A DNA stretch of 64,000 nt from Toxonevra muliebris. Its lineage: Eukaryota > Arthropoda > Insecta > Diptera > Pallopteridae. The stretch lies in assembly GCA_963691655.1 (NCBI GenBank), contig OY829329.1, forward strand, positions 67,720,822 to 67,784,821. Direction: 5' to 3'. Below, one piece after another: positions 37,386 to 50,773 of the stretch; positions within the stretch are counted from its first letter, which is position 1, and each line of letters starts with the position of its first letter. The position numbers were made by a program, and so were the translations under genes. The notes beneath the pieces were generated by a model. It saw only the letters and a list, made by a program, of their open reading frames with translations. It was not told where the DNA came from and searched no databases.

Positions 37386-39109
37386 TATTACGTAAAATGA
37401 GCTTTATTACAACTGTAGTTCCAGAAAACCATGTCCCGATTCAACCTCCCCAAAATAAATGTAATTAAAAAAAAAAAACTGATCGAATTGGTCTTTGTGA
37501 CATGTTCCAATACAGACCATTTTCCAATTCAGAACTTCGCTATAAATCAAATAATGTACCACCGGTCGAAATTACCACTTCTATTTTCAGCTATCTGCCA
37601 AGTGCCTTAAACAACAGAAGCGGCAATTCGATCTGTGTTGCCATGTGGATTTTTAATTGAATTAAAACACAGCCCCTTACATATTATTAATTAGTATAAA
37701 TTTAACTTAATCAATTTCAAAAAGGAACTAAAAGCTTCAAAAAGACAAAATTCTAAAGTTTCACTTGAAATTCTTTCGCTATGTGAATCTTTCTTTTCCT
37801 TTTCTACTTTAATTACATTTTCCACTATTAGTTTAGATGGAAACTTTTAGTACACTTGCAAGTGCATACATACTTAGTTAGGTACAATGCCAATTTTTCC
37901 AACACCTTTAACATTATCATTGTGTTAATTTACTGTACTACTGTCGCTAACTCTATGGCAAGGCAAACCCCTGCAGGGAAGAGAAGAAAGGAGAAATGTG
38001 TGGGAGAAACTCATTACATTGACACATCAAGATTTCATTTCTTGATTGCAGTCTTTCCATTTCCGTCATTTGCTATTCTATACTCTAAAAGAATTTATAT
38101 ATTTTTTTTTCTGCTTGGCATTTGCTTCTTTTTTCTACCATTTCCCTTACTACTCAATGAAATAAACTTAGATTGTGGAACCCTCTGCTCCTTGCAGTGC
38201 TCTTCAGCGGCGTTTATATCAAAGTAAATCAACTAAAAACATTTTTTTTCTTTTTTTTTTTTTTTGATGTGTGTCTTCGAAATGCAACTGCTCGCTACTG
38301 TTGCTTGTTTTTTTTTTTTTCTTACACACGTTTTTCTTTAACACTTTTGCACATATTTCATCATCATCATTGAGCTTTTTCTATTTTTCGATGTTGTTGG
38401 CAACTCTACACACATGTATGTATTTTACTGCATTTTTTTCTGAGTACTTTTTTTTTATTTAGTTATTTTTTTTTTTTTAACAAGCTAGTATTACTATTTT
38501 TACTTTGTTATGATGTGTTGGTGTTGAATGAGATCCGATTTCTCTTCTATTATTACTATGATATCATATCCTTTCTACTACTATTTTTTCTCACTTACTT
38601 GCTGTCTGTCTGGCTGGCATTTTATACTTCTCTTTCCGCAAAACGATAATATAGAATATGTGTACTTGTGTGGGAGTTCTTCAAATGAAATTCTGTTGCA
38701 TTTTACAGATTTTATATTGAATTTTTCTACTACTTTTTTTTTTTTTTTTTTTATTAATAAACTTTCGATTATGCAGATAAAAGCATAAAAATATTGAAAT
38801 ATACTCTTAGTATTTATATATAGAATGCGGTAATCTATGTGAATGGATTTTATAAAGAATTTTTTATTTTTAACTTGAAACTTTCTTAGCGGTTGTATAC
38901 AACAGGAGACTGGAGATTGGTTACATAAGATGAAGATATGCTAAACAAGAGTTGGGAAAAATTTTTGATTTAATTTTTAACTTTTTGAAGAGAAAATCCA
39001 TTAGTTTTTGAATGTTTAGTATTTTTATAATAAAAGTTGCCATATTGGAAAGAGTAATTGAATTTTTTTTATTAAAGAATAAGAATCAGTTTAGATAAAT
39101 TCAAAAACT
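37386..39109. other. Non-coding AT-rich sequence
   Basis: No gene recognised. It contains several poly-T runs (38245-38266, 38310-38322, 38731-38752). The open frame at 37856-38227 is the least repetitive one in this stretch but has no recognisable domain, and its neighbours show no convincing splice pairing. Confidence 0.45.
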
Positions 39110-39374
39110 AGGAACTTTAAATTGGCTTGGATTTCTAAGATCGGAATTTCTCATCAGCTTAAGAGCTCTAAATCGATTTTGTAACTCTTTATCGATGTAC
39201 GTACAATATTTGAAGTTGATAACTTGAGAATTGAACATTGAATTTGAAGTTCTAAATAGACTCAAGAAGTCTTTATTGATAATACGAATCGATTTAGAAA
39301 CTATAGATTAAAATTTTAGATTGTAGTATGAAAATATATCGATTTAGGAGCTTTTAATTGTCTTAAGAAATCTA

Positions 39375-40618
39375 AAGGGGTTTCCATTAAGGACATAACA
39401 ATTTTAGCTATTAAAAAAACACAGAATTTTTTGAGATATTGAGTTCAAATTGATTGTGGGTGTAGTGCAAGCATTACATTTTATGAATGAAATACGATTT
39501 CGGTCATGTGACCCTCACGAGCCCGTTTACAGCGATCGATTCTTTGGACCCAATTTACCACCACTCTTGCACACATTTCGACCGGAATGTTGGCAATTTC
39601 GCGTTTGATATTGTCTTTGAGCTCGTCTAAAGTTGCTGGCTTGTTGGCATAGACCAGTGACTTGATATAGCTCCATAAAAAGAAATCCAATGGAGTTAGA
39701 TCGCATGAACGAGGCGGCCATTCCACCGGATCATTTCTTGAGATAACACGTTCACCGAACTTGCCTTTCAATAAATCGATTGTGACGCGTGCTGTGTGGC
39801 TAGTGGTGCCGTCTTGTTGAAACCACAGCGCTCTCCATTGACGGTAACATGACGGTCGTTTAAAGTTAAATTTTCACGAAAAAATATGGCCCAATCTCAC
39901 CTGCGGCATAAAAACCGCACTAAACAGTAACTTTTTGCGGGTGCAATGGTGTCTCAAGAAACACATGTGGATTTGTTGCTGACCAATAACGCATATTTTG
40001 CTTATTAACAAAGCCATTGAGGCAGAATTGAGCTTCATCGCTGAAGACGATTTTTCGATGAAATTCTTCATTTTCTTCAAGTTTTGCCAGTGTACAATTG
40101 GATAAGTTTCGTCGTTTCAAATGATCAAGTGGATTTAGTTCTTGAGTCAATTTCATCTTGTAAGCATGTGTGCCAAGATCTCTTCGCAAAATACGCTACA
40201 GTGTAGTTCGAGCGATGCCCAATTCTTGAGAACGACGTGGAATTTGGGTCATTTTGAATCGATATACTTACGGCTGCGATATTTTCTTCGCTTCGAGTGG
40301 TACGACGTTTTTTTGCCGCCGGAATATCCAATAGTGAAAATGTGGATTCAAATTTATCCACTATAGCACGCACCGGTTGTCGGGTGGGACGATTATTACG
40401 ACCGAAAATTGGAGTAAGCGCTCTTAAAGTGGCGACCATTGACTCAGAATTTCGGTAGTAATTGTTAATAATTTCCAAACGTTGCTGGTTCGTGAACTTA
40501 ACCATGATGAAAATGTTGACTTTAACTAACGTTTTGACATTGACAGTTCATTAAAAAAGTTTAAAGGTGCGTTCATATAAAGATACGAAATTGTTATGCC
40601 CCAAATGGAAAACCCTTT
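39375..40618 (-). mobile_element. DD41D (rosa-like) Tc1/mariner element, minus
   Basis: The terminal inverted repeats are about 31 bp with around four mismatches; both inner ends read CATAACAATTT and both outer ends start AAGGG. The left flank is TA (39373-39374); the right TA appears mutated to TC. A related copy of the host repeat at about 41072-41085 preserves the empty site (GAAATCTACATAAAT), which supports these ends. The element is 1244 bp. The DD41D spacing points to the rosa group first described from a tephritid fly, as I recall. Confidence 0.85.
39478..40505 (-). pseudogene. DD41D transposase pseudogene
   Basis: The minus-strand start is at 40505 (MVKFTNQQRLEI). An N-terminal DNA-binding region extends to about 40260, where the frame is lost, and a second open piece spans 39920-40189 with FSDEAQF, the first catalytic Asp. 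Another break follows before QQDGTTSH, the second Asp, and SCDLTPLDFFLW, the third. Counting from the Asp of QQD to the Asp of PLDFF gives 41 intervening residues, against 34 in mariner. With at least two frame breaks it cannot be active. Confidence 0.85.
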
Positions 40619-41960
40619 CCATAAATAGATCGCCCTGGAACTGTAGATCAGTTTTGAATTTTATAGATTGTTTTGAAAAATATGAATTTTCTTAGGAACT
40701 CTAGAAAAACTTAAGAACTCTAGTTGAATGTGCAAGTAGTGAATCAACCATAGAACTTTAGAATGATATGAAAACAATAGATTGGATTAGAAGCTATAAA
40801 CGGGCATGATATAAGAGGAATAGGTCAATTTAAGAACTCTAGATCGATTTAAGCATAATAGAATGATTTGGGAACAATAGATCGATTAAGCAACTAGAAC
40901 AAGGAATAGATCGACCTGAGATCTCTAGATCTATAGCGAAACAATAAAATAATATGGGAACAATAGATCGACTTAAGAACTATAGATTAACTTAGAAGCC
41001 CAAAATCGACGTAAAATCTCTAGATTATAGTATGAGCAATGTATTGATTTAGGAGCTTTAAATCATTTTGAGAAATCTACATAAATGATTGTATAAACAA
41101 TAGATCGCCCTAAAACTATAGATCAGGTTTGAAACTACAGATTGTTTTGGAAACTATAAATTCTGTAGAGAACTTCTATATCAAATTAAGAATTCTGAAT
41201 TACTGTGCAAGCTTGAGAACTCACGATCAATATGAAAACAATAGATTGATTTAGGAGCTATAAGCGGACATGATATAAGAGGATCAATAGATAGTTCAAT
41301 CTGAGAACTCTAGATCAATTTAAAAACAATATCAAGATTTGGGAACAATAAATCGACTTGGCAACTATTGGTCAACTTAGGAGCTCAAAATCGACCTAAG
41401 AACTCTAGTTTGTGGTATGACCAGTATATCGATTAGAAGCTTTTGAGAACTTCCCATAAACCAATGTTTGAACAATTGATCTCCTTGAAACTATAGATTA
41501 GCTTTGAAGCTATAGATTGTTTTGGAAATTATAAATTCTCTTGGGCGATCTTGATGAACTTAAGGATTTGAGATTACTGTGCAAGCAGTAAATCAGCCTG
41601 AGAACTCTAGATCAATATTAAAAACAATAAGTTGACTTAGGAGCTTAAGGATTACCTGATTTAAAAAGAATAGATCGATCTAAGAACTCTGAATCGAATT
41701 TAAATTTAATAGAATGATATGGGAAGAGTAGAGCGATTTGAGAGCTAGATTGATTTACAAACGATAGATCAATTTGAAAACTCTAGATCAACCTGAGAAC
41801 TGTGAACTGTTATTTAATTTGGGGACTATAAACCAACTTGGAAATTTTAATAAATCAACTTGGGGCTCTAAATCAAGTAGGAACTTCCAATAAAATTTTT
41901 GTATCTAGATCAGCCTAAAGATTTAGTGATAGATAAGGTAGAGTAAGAAACTTCTAACAA

Positions 41961-44373
41961 ATCGATCGAAGATTAACCCAGAATCTTTAATTGTGAGTAA
42001 CGTTCACGAGGAGACTGAATAATTTGATAAATTATTCCCTGGAAATATAAAGGGTGTAGTCTATCTCAAAAGTTTGGATCAGTCATAATTTTTCAGGATA
42101 AAGTCTAACACTATTTATTGCTAAGTGTTTACTACTAGTATTAAAAATACATAAAATTAACTTTATTACTACTCAACCATACTATAAAAACTACTCATAT
42201 TTCCGTATATGATTCACATGCTTTTTACCTAAATTCAAACAATTGACGTTAAATGGCAACACTGCTGCAAAATGTGTAATTTTTATAGCTTGTAGTCTTC
42301 TTCTTTTTTTAAGATTCTTAAATTTCATTTTTCTTGAATATTTTTGATTTTGCTCTTTATATTTTCCTTATAAGTAATTTTCCTTGGCATGGTTGGCTGA
42401 AGAGTCATGGGAGTCAGTCAGTCCTCAACACACATACGAGAATACTTAAAAACATTGTATGAGAAAATGCAATTATTACGTGAGAATTATATTAAAAGAA
42501 AATTGTAAGAAACAATAGCACATTGCCATTAGGTTGCAAATGCAATTGTTTCAGCAACAGCAACGACAACAGCAATATAGCCAAGCAGGCAAGTAAGCAG
42601 TAGCAGTAGCAACAGCAGCAACAACAACAACTACTGATATCGGTTGAGTATACTGAAAACAACATCAACATGGCATTTAAGTCAAGGGAATTGCAGTTAA
42701 TTGCATGTTCTGCATATCACTTTTGCGTTGTACTTGTTGGTACTATGTTGGTAGTTAAAGAGAGACTTGTCGCAAACAAAAGCAACAACAGAAAGGAATT
42801 TCACACTATTCGCTGTATACACGCATGCATATATATATGTGTGTGTGTGTGTACTTTCTTCCTCTTCATATGAGTATGTATGTGTGTGTGTGTGTGTATA
42901 TTTCTTTGCAATTTTTATAATTGGATTTCTGACTTAATTACCCAACATTGGAAATTTTAAACTGTAATATAAAAATATATTTTACTTTAAGTGGGGAGGA
43001 GGAGGAGAGGGGATAGCAAGTGCAAAATACATCCTTGAACATTTTTTGCATATGTAAATATTATGTATCTGTGTGAGTTTAAAATAATTGTTGGGATTAA
43101 AATTTATTAAACCTCTTCTCTCTTTTTCTTTTTTCTTGATTAAGTATTGTTGGGCGATCAAAATAAATGATTTTAATTAAGATGTGGGCATTTCCGAAAA
43201 GCGATTAAAAAATAGCCAACAAACTGTAATTCTGCTTGATGAAATTAAGCTTACATTCTTATGAATTCTCCTTGGTTCTGAAGTCGTGAGAGTTGACTTT
43301 ATGCTTCCTCTAATGAACAGAACCCAAAACCAAAGGAATTTGGGTCAACTTTAACGATAAATTTCTCTACTTTTAATTTTTAACTCTGAAACTGCGACTA
43401 TGTAAATGAGAATTCTACTTAACACGAACATCCATATTTGGCACAACAACAATTATTTCATTTTAGTAAATACAACCTAAACGAAAAGAACTTAAATTTA
43501 GCGCTTTATTTAACTTATCTAATTAGTATACAATTTCAGCAATTCTTGCTACTATTCAAATTCAATTTACCAATTTAATGTTTTGTATACTATATAAATA
43601 AATGCAATTTCAACCGTGCACATCCTTCGAATTTCTGCTACCTTCATTTCTATACACATTGCATTTGTGTTAGTCTAGTGTGTCCACATAGTTAAAATGC
43701 AATGGCGCCGCCACTTTACATACAATTTGCAAAATACCACTAGAGCCGAAAACTAGAATAAAAAAAATAAAAAAACACACAAAAACAGCGGCACACAAAA
43801 ATACGCTCGCTCATCGTCGTCCAACGACGTACGTACACAATGAATAGTGGCAACCCCTTTTTTCTAACTCTACCTAACTAACAACCCAATTTTAAACAAA
43901 CACAAGGCTAAAAATATGCTTTAGTATTAGAATTTGGCAAAACAGGATGAAATGAAAAAAAAAACAAAAGTACCCCACAGTTTTCCATTTTCCACAAACA
44001 AATACGATACGGTACCAGTGCTGGCATTGTTCAAAAAAAAAAAAAATGTAGTACTTACCTAAAAAAAAAAAATTAAAAAAAAAAAAAATGGAGAAATTTA
44101 CAGATTTCGTACATAATCGCACAATGTGAAAAACAGTTCACGATTTTGCTTTTACCATTGTCTTCAGTTTGTTTAACAGCAAAAATGACTACGGTCACTA
44201 TCAAATACAATAAAAAAAAAAGAAATAAAATAAAAAGGACGAACAGAATAAATTCACGGAATATGGTAGTAGACAATTTTTAGAGGAGGCAGAGAGTAGA
44301 AAGAGAGTAGAGCGGGAAAAGTGGAATAATGAAGTGGCATGGAATATAGACACGGCAAAAAGTTAGTTGGCAA
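41961..44373. other. Non-coding AT-rich sequence with CAG/CAA and TG repeats
   Basis: A CAG/CAA/AGC-rich patch lies at 42545-42635 and TG runs at 42839-42852 and 42879-42897. A less AT-rich stretch at 43690-43855 contains CAATGGCGCCGCCACT and ATCGTCGTCCAACGACG. I find no exon with convincing splice sites. Confidence 0.5.
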
Positions 44374-46860
44374 ATTTCTAAGAGTATTTCTCAAATGTTG
44401 ATTAAAAATTTTAGAACAAAATTTTTATAATCGAATTTCTGTAAAGCAAACTTTTTGATGTTCGAATTTCTGTAAAGTGTTGCTGAAAAGTTTTTCTAGA
44501 ACAAGCCTTCCACTGACAGAATTTCTGTAAAACAAACTTTTTGATGAAATTGAAATTAGAACTAGAATGATTCTTTGTCAGAACTTCTGTAAATCAAACT
44601 TTCTGCAGAAGTAGCATTTCGATAACAAAATTTCTGTTCAGCTAAAAATGTTTAAACAAATATTGAAACAAATGTTGCATGATAGAAATTTTTAGTTGGA
44701 AAATTTCTGTAAAAATTTTGTTCCCAGTTTATGTTGTACTTTTTGTAGAACAAGCTTTTCGGTGATAAAATCTCTATAAATACAAACTTTTTGATGAACA
44801 AACTTCTGTTGAACAAAATAAAACTAGAATTTCTCTAAAGCAAGCCTTTCGATAACAGAATTTCTGCAAAATAAACTTTTGGGAGAACATTTCTGTAGAA
44901 CAAACTTTTCGATGAGCAATTTCTGTATAACAAACTTTTTGGTGAAAAAAAAATGAAATGAAACTTTTTGATGAAAGAAGTTTTGTAAACCAAATTTTTT
45001 TTCAAAAAGAAAAAAAAAACATTTTTGTTGAACAAATTAGATTTCAGAATTTTTGTAAAGCAAACTTTTTGAAGAATAAATTTCTGTAGAAAATTCTTCA
45101 GATGACAGAATCTATGTAGAAAATTGTTTGATGATAAAATTCTTGTAGAACAAACTTCTTCTATTACAAAATTTCTATAAAGCAAATTTTTTGACGACCA
45201 AATGTTTGTAAAACGAACTCTTTAATGATAAACTTTCTGTTGTACTTGTATAAATATCATTAGAAAACACTCTTTAAAGATAAGTTTTTTACTAAAATTT
45301 TCCCCACTTGATTTTTAAATATTTTTGGAACAAGTATTTCGATAGCAGAATTTCTGTAAAGCAAACTTTTTGGTGAACAAATTTCTATAGAAAACTCTTT
45401 AGATGTCGGAATCTATGTAGAAAATTGTTTGATGATAATATTTTTGTAGAACAAACTTCTCTATTACAAAATTTCCATAAAAGAAACTTTTTGTTGACCA
45501 AATGTTTGTAAAACAAATTCTTTAATGATTAATTTTCTGTAGTACTTTTTGATGAAAAAAATATCTAAAGAAATAGTATCCACGCCTATAAACAATGATT
45601 TTTGGTGATAGAATTTTTGAAAAAACCTTTTTGTAGACCAAGTTCGATGTCAGAATTTATGTAAAGCAAACTTTTTGATGCGTGAATTTCTGTAAAAAAT
45701 TATTCAGATAGACAGAATCTATGTGAGAAAAAATTTTTGTTGAACAAAATTCTTTATTAAAACATTTCTATTAACCAAACTTTTTCATAACCAAATTTTT
45801 GTAAAACAAACTCTTTAATGATAAACTTTCTGTAGTACTTTTTGATGAAAAAAATATCTATAGAAAAAATTCTTTAATTATAAGTTTTTTTACAGAAGTT
45901 TTCCCCAATTGATAACCAAATATTTGTAGAACAAGTATTTCGATAGCAGAATTTTTGTAAAGCAATATTTTTGGAGAACAAATTTCTGTAGAAAATTCTT
46001 CAGATGACGGAATCTATGTAGAAAATTGTTTGATGATAATATTTTTGTAGACCAAACTTCTTCTATTACAAAATTTCTTTAAAGCAATCTTTTTGACGAC
46101 CAAATGTTTGTAAAACGAACTGTTTAATGATAAACTTTCTGTTGTATTTTTTGATGAAAAAAATATCATTAGAAAACACTCTTTAAAGATAAGTTTTTTA
46201 CTAAAATTTTCCGCACTTGATTATTAAATATTTGTAGAACAAGTATTTCAATTGCAGAATTTTTGTAAAGCAAACATTTTGATGAAAAAACTTCTGTTGA
46301 AAAAAATGCATATTTGGAGCAAGCGTTTCGGTGATAGAATTTCTCTACAACAAACTTTTGAAAACATTTCTGTAGAACAAACTTTTCGATGAAAAATTTC
46401 TGTATAGCAAACTTTTTCATGAAAAAATTTCTATAGAAAAAGACAACACACCTGTAAATGAAACTTTTTGATGACTAGATTTTTGCAACGCAAACTCTTT
46501 TATGAAGAAAACATTTTTGTGGAACAAATTTTATTTCAGAATTTCTGTAGAGCAAACTTTTTGAAGAATAAATTTCTGTAGAAAATTCTTTAGATTACAA
46601 AATCTGTATAGAAACAATTTTTTAATGACAAACTTTTTCTAGAATATGCTTCTCTATTATAAAATTTCTGTAAAGCAAACTTTTTGAAGAACAAAACTCT
46701 TTAATTATAAATTTTCAATAGTACAAATTCTTTGATGACAAAATATCGGTTTTACAAACTCTTTTGACGAATTCCATAGATTAAATCATTGGTTGACAAA
46801 ATTTTAACTACTAAAGTAACCTCTCGTTGGCAAACTATATTTGTCAAATTTCTATAAAGT
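44374..46860. repeat. ~31-bp-monomer array with ~300-bp higher-order period
   Basis: The basic word is a degenerate monomer of about 31 bp such as GAATTTCTGTAAAGCAAACT followed by TTTTGATGA. Variants follow a fixed order (TCTATGTAGAAAATTGTTTG, TTGTAGAACAAACTTCT, ATTTCTATAAAGCAAA, TGTTTGTAAAACGAACTC), and this series recurs: GAATCTATGT is found near 45109, 45411, 45716 and 46009, about 300 bp apart. Minus-strand open frames (44835-45185, 46169-46420) are repeat-derived, and I do not call them genes. Confidence 0.9.
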
Positions 46861-48051
46861 ATACAACATTTTTGCGCAGGCACTGTACTACCTTAAGTTT
46901 TCAACTCATTCTTGTTTTAATTTTTTTCTCACTTTTCGCTTGAATGGGCGTTGTTATTATGCCATAAATTATATTTTCAGTGTACGTATTTGTAAAATTT
47001 ATTACGATTTTCATTAAGTTAAATTATATGAATGCTGGGGGAAAAAATAGAAAGAAAAAAAAACGTATATTGTAGTAAGGTACGAGTAAAAAATATAGAA
47101 TACAATTAGTAGTGTAAATACTCTTTTGTTCAAAACAAAAAACTAAATTGAAAAAAAGAAAACACTCAAATAGTTAAGGTATTATTTTTTATGAGCTGCA
47201 GCGTTGCAGCAGTATCGAGACAGACAAATAGCAGCATAATAATTTACACTGAATTTTTTATTTCCTTCTAATTTCATCAATTATAATACCATAAGAAAAC
47301 TTATAATTTTTGAGTAATTTATGCTGTAAATCTCACAAAGAGAAAAAGAGGGAACAGAAAGAAAATCACACAAAAATTTTACATAAAAAACTTTTTATTG
47401 TATTTTATTTGCATTAATTATGCGAAATCAGGGAATTTGAATTTATAAAAATTTTCTCAAAAAAATATTTAGAGTTTCTTATGGATATTTGAATTCTGTA
47501 TTATTTTTTGTGGATTTTTTTTTTTTGTTCATTAGTTGGAGCTTTCTCAAGCGAAAATAACATTATTTGACGATTTGTCAAATGTGTATAACATTCAGAT
47601 TTTGTTTGGTTTTGTAAGCAAACAATCACCGCTGTTTTGCTTATATCAAAAGGAATTAGTTTACCTTTCTTTATTACAAGAATTGTCAAATGGAGTCATA
47701 TGCTGCCAAACTGTTTGGTGCTATCATTTTGCTTCCTATCATAGTGTTTGACATTCTTTGACATTGCAAATGGCAATCGTATGGCATTTTGACAAATTTT
47801 AGCATTACCTTTAGAGAACCCTTTTTTCTGGGGGTGTCTTTCAGTGAAACAGAAATGGAGAACTTAAGTTTTTTTTTTCAAAAAAGAACTCTAGGAAACA
47901 AGCGCTTTGAGACATCTTCTGGCTCATATTTTTCTCCAATAGAAAAATATTATTTTTGAATAACTTTCTTTCAAGTATAGGAGACAACGCATTTGGTCTA
48001 GTGGAAATATGAACGCTTCAGGAAATCTTCTTCAGTGTTTCTTCTTTCTTA
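46861..48051. other. Non-coding AT-rich sequence
   Basis: No gene recognised. TTGTCAAATG and TTTGACA words recur in both orientations between 47560 and 47800, possibly the trace of an old inverted-repeat element, but I could not define its ends. Confidence 0.45.
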
Positions 48052-48053
48052 TA

Positions 48054-49325
48054 TTGGGAGTATGAATGTATAAACTCGTAATTGTGACTAACTTCATATC
48101 TATCATACGCGCCATTTTTTTGACATTGACAGCTATTCTATCTCGAAGAGCACCAAAAATACTATAAGATTTGATCTGTCAAATAATTTTCATAATTTTA
48201 CAAAAGTGTTTTACTATAGCTGAAAATGTCGAATTTCATGCCAACAAAACAACATTTGCGGGAAGTTTTAATTTGCTTCTTCCATTTAAAGAAAAACGCA
48301 ACTGAATTACATCGTTTACTCACTGAAGCTTATCCTGACTGTGCTATAGACGTTAGAATGTGTCAGGTGTGGTATGCCCGTTTCAAAAGTGGTGATTTTG
48401 TTGTTGAAGACAGGGAACGTTCAGGCGGCCCGAAAATGTTCGAAGATGAAGAATTGAAGGCATTACTCGAAGAAGATTAATGTCAAACGCAACAAGAACT
48501 TACAGAATCTTTAGGAGTTGATCAATCAACCATTTCTGAACGATTAAAAGCATTGGGAATGATTCAAAAGCAAGGAAATTGAGTGCCGTACGAATTGAAG
48601 CCGAGAGACGTCGAACGACGATTTTTCACATGTGAACTGCTGATTGAACGACAGAAAAGAAATGGTTTTCTGCATCGTATTGTGACTGGCGATGAAAAGT
48701 GGATACGTTACGATAAGCCAAAGCGTAAAAAATCATGGGGCCGCCCGGATATGCATCAACATCAACGGCAAAGCCGAACATCCATGGATTCAAGCTCATG
48801 CTGTGTATTTGGTGGGATATGAAAGGTGTCGTGTATTATGAGCTGTTGAAACCGAATGAAACGATCACTGGCGACCGCTACCGACTACAATTGATGCGTT
48901 TGAGCCGAGCGGCCTGAATAAGAGAATAGACAGGACGAAGTTATTCTTCAGCACGACAATGCTCGGCCGCATGTTGCAAGGCAAGTAAAAACAAACTTGG
49001 AAACGCCGAAATGGGAAGTGCTACCCCACCCGCCTTATTCTCCAGACATTGCTCCTTCTGATTACCACTTGTTCCGATCGATGACACATGGTCTGGCTGA
49101 ACCGCACTTCCGTTCTTTCGAAGAACTCAAAAAATGGGTCGATACGTGGATAACCTCAAAAGATGAAGAGTTCGTTCGACGTGGAATCCGTAAAAATCCC
49201 AGAAAGATGGGAAAAAGTTGTGGCTAACGCTGGACAATACTTTAAAGAATAAATTTATAATCACTTTTTCACAATAAATGTCCAAATTACGAAAAAAATA
49301 CGAGTTTATACATTTATACTCCCAA
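48054..49325 (+). mobile_element. Mariner transposon copy 4 (plus, degraded)
   Basis: TA lies at 48052-48053 and 49326-49327, and the terminal repeat TTGGGAGTATGAATGTATAA is complete on both sides with one substitution in the right end. Same family and orientation as copy 2. Confidence 0.95.
48226..49252 (+). pseudogene. Mariner transposase pseudogene (copy 4)
   Basis: It starts at ATG 48226. A nonsense codon (TAA at 48478-48480) replaces the Ser codon after LLEED, and a second stop (TGA) replaces the Trp of the WVPYEL motif near 48581. A one-base loss near 48742 shifts the frame after KKSWG, and about 20 bp are missing around 48912 in the segment before the second catalytic motif. The TGDEKW motif, the GCTCGGCCGC stretch encoding ARPH, and PSDYHLF remain readable in separate frames. 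It has at least four lesions. Confidence 0.93.
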
Positions 49326-49327
49326 TA

Positions 49328-50742
49328 TAATAAATTGAAAGATGAACTCCTTATTTTTTCTGGAAAATCACACTTCTCATTGAAATCTACTTTTTTTTTT
49401 TTTTTTTTTTTAAATACTCAGCTAATCAAATATACCCAAATAAATATTACTTTAAAAATTCTCTTAACTTATTACACCACATTTTGTTTTTTCTTACAAA
49501 TTCATATAACGCATTCACTCTGCACTAATGGAATATTTTTCTTTCTTCTCTATAACTCATGCAAAATCTGACAAATTCATTTTATTATTTATTTTCTTAT
49601 ATAAAAATAATTTTTTTTTTTACTTTTCTTTACAAAAAGTCAATACAATTCGAAGAAAAAGAAAAATCCTTTCACAATATAGTGTAGCAAAAAGTAGAGA
49701 AGGTAGAAAAGCAAAAGTTTCACATATACCAACATACAAAGTTGTATTCTTTCCGCTTTTTGAATTGTAAATTCTTTTAGACACACACCCACACACTCTC
49801 AAACAAAACGAAAACTACAGTATGTGAATAGGGGCAGAGAATTCGCTTTAGCACTCCATGAAAATTCCAATTATTCAATTCATCTCACAAACGGCAACTA
49901 CAAAAAAAAAAAAAAAAAGGAAAGGTATTAAATCGTAAGCTTGCAAAAGAAATAAAAATACTATGACACTAGTTCGAGAAATATGCGCAGAAATATTTTC
50001 ACACAGCAAACCAAATTGTATGTAGTAGTATTAGTAGGTACTACTATAAATATAAATAAAAATAAAACTACATAACTGTTTTTTTCTTCTTTCTATTGAG
50101 ACCCATATCACCTGAAAGTAACATCCGCTTCCTTTTCTTTCTCCCTTCCTTGGCTTTCTTTTCTCTTTCTTATATTTATATATTTCTTACACAATCACAA
50201 TTTCGTTAAGGAAAATGCTTGTTAAAGATAAATATCTGAAAAACCAGAAGAGCAGTGCAGTTGCCTTTTTTTTTTTTTTTTGGTTTTTTTTTTTTTTGCG
50301 TTACGTAAAGATTTTCATCATCGATTCGGTCTTGTGGTCAATACAGTTTTAACCAAATTTCGTATTTATATCCGTTTCCGGATATAGATAAACAACGACT
50401 CACACACACACATACATGCACACACACACTTAGTTTTATATGCATAGATTCCCATAAAAATGGCGACACTAGTGCCAACGAAAAAAAACAAAATAAAAAA
50501 GAAAAATTGACCCAAAACAAATTGTAAGCATTTGGGCTGAAAATCCTTTCATTATTTTTTTTGGTGAGGCTTGTTCGTGGCTTTACTTTAGCTGCTCTTT
50601 GCTTTTGGTTTGCTTTTTCTCTGCTATCCTTTGGTTTTGTTTTGCTTGCCCTTTGCTGTGCCTATTACTTTGCCTTTCTTTGCTCTGCCTTTGCCTTTTT
50701 TGGTTTTCCCTTGTATTCCTTTGTCGTCCCTTTTTTTTTCCT

Positions 50743-50773
<31 letters not shown>

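Larger units (their letters stand above)
39110..41960. repeat. 19-bp-monomer array with longer-period structure
   Basis: The stretch is built from degenerate 19-bp monomers of the type GAACTCTAGATCGATTTAA. Around 40975-41080 consecutive 19-bp units can be cut without gaps. Larger blocks also repeat: GATTGTTTTG occurs at 40667, 41140 and 41515, each preceded by ATCGCCC or ATCTCC and ACTATAGAT. A DD41D transposon (39375-40618) interrupts the array. There is no open reading frame of interest. Confidence 0.85.

Noticed and set aside
44835..45185. Minus-strand 116-residue repeat peptide
   Set aside because: A product of the 31-bp-monomer array; the frame drifts between units and similar frames appear wherever the array lacks stops.
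47560..47800. Inverted-repeat element with TTGTCAAATG words
   Set aside because: Several short matches in both orientations but no consistent ends or target duplication.
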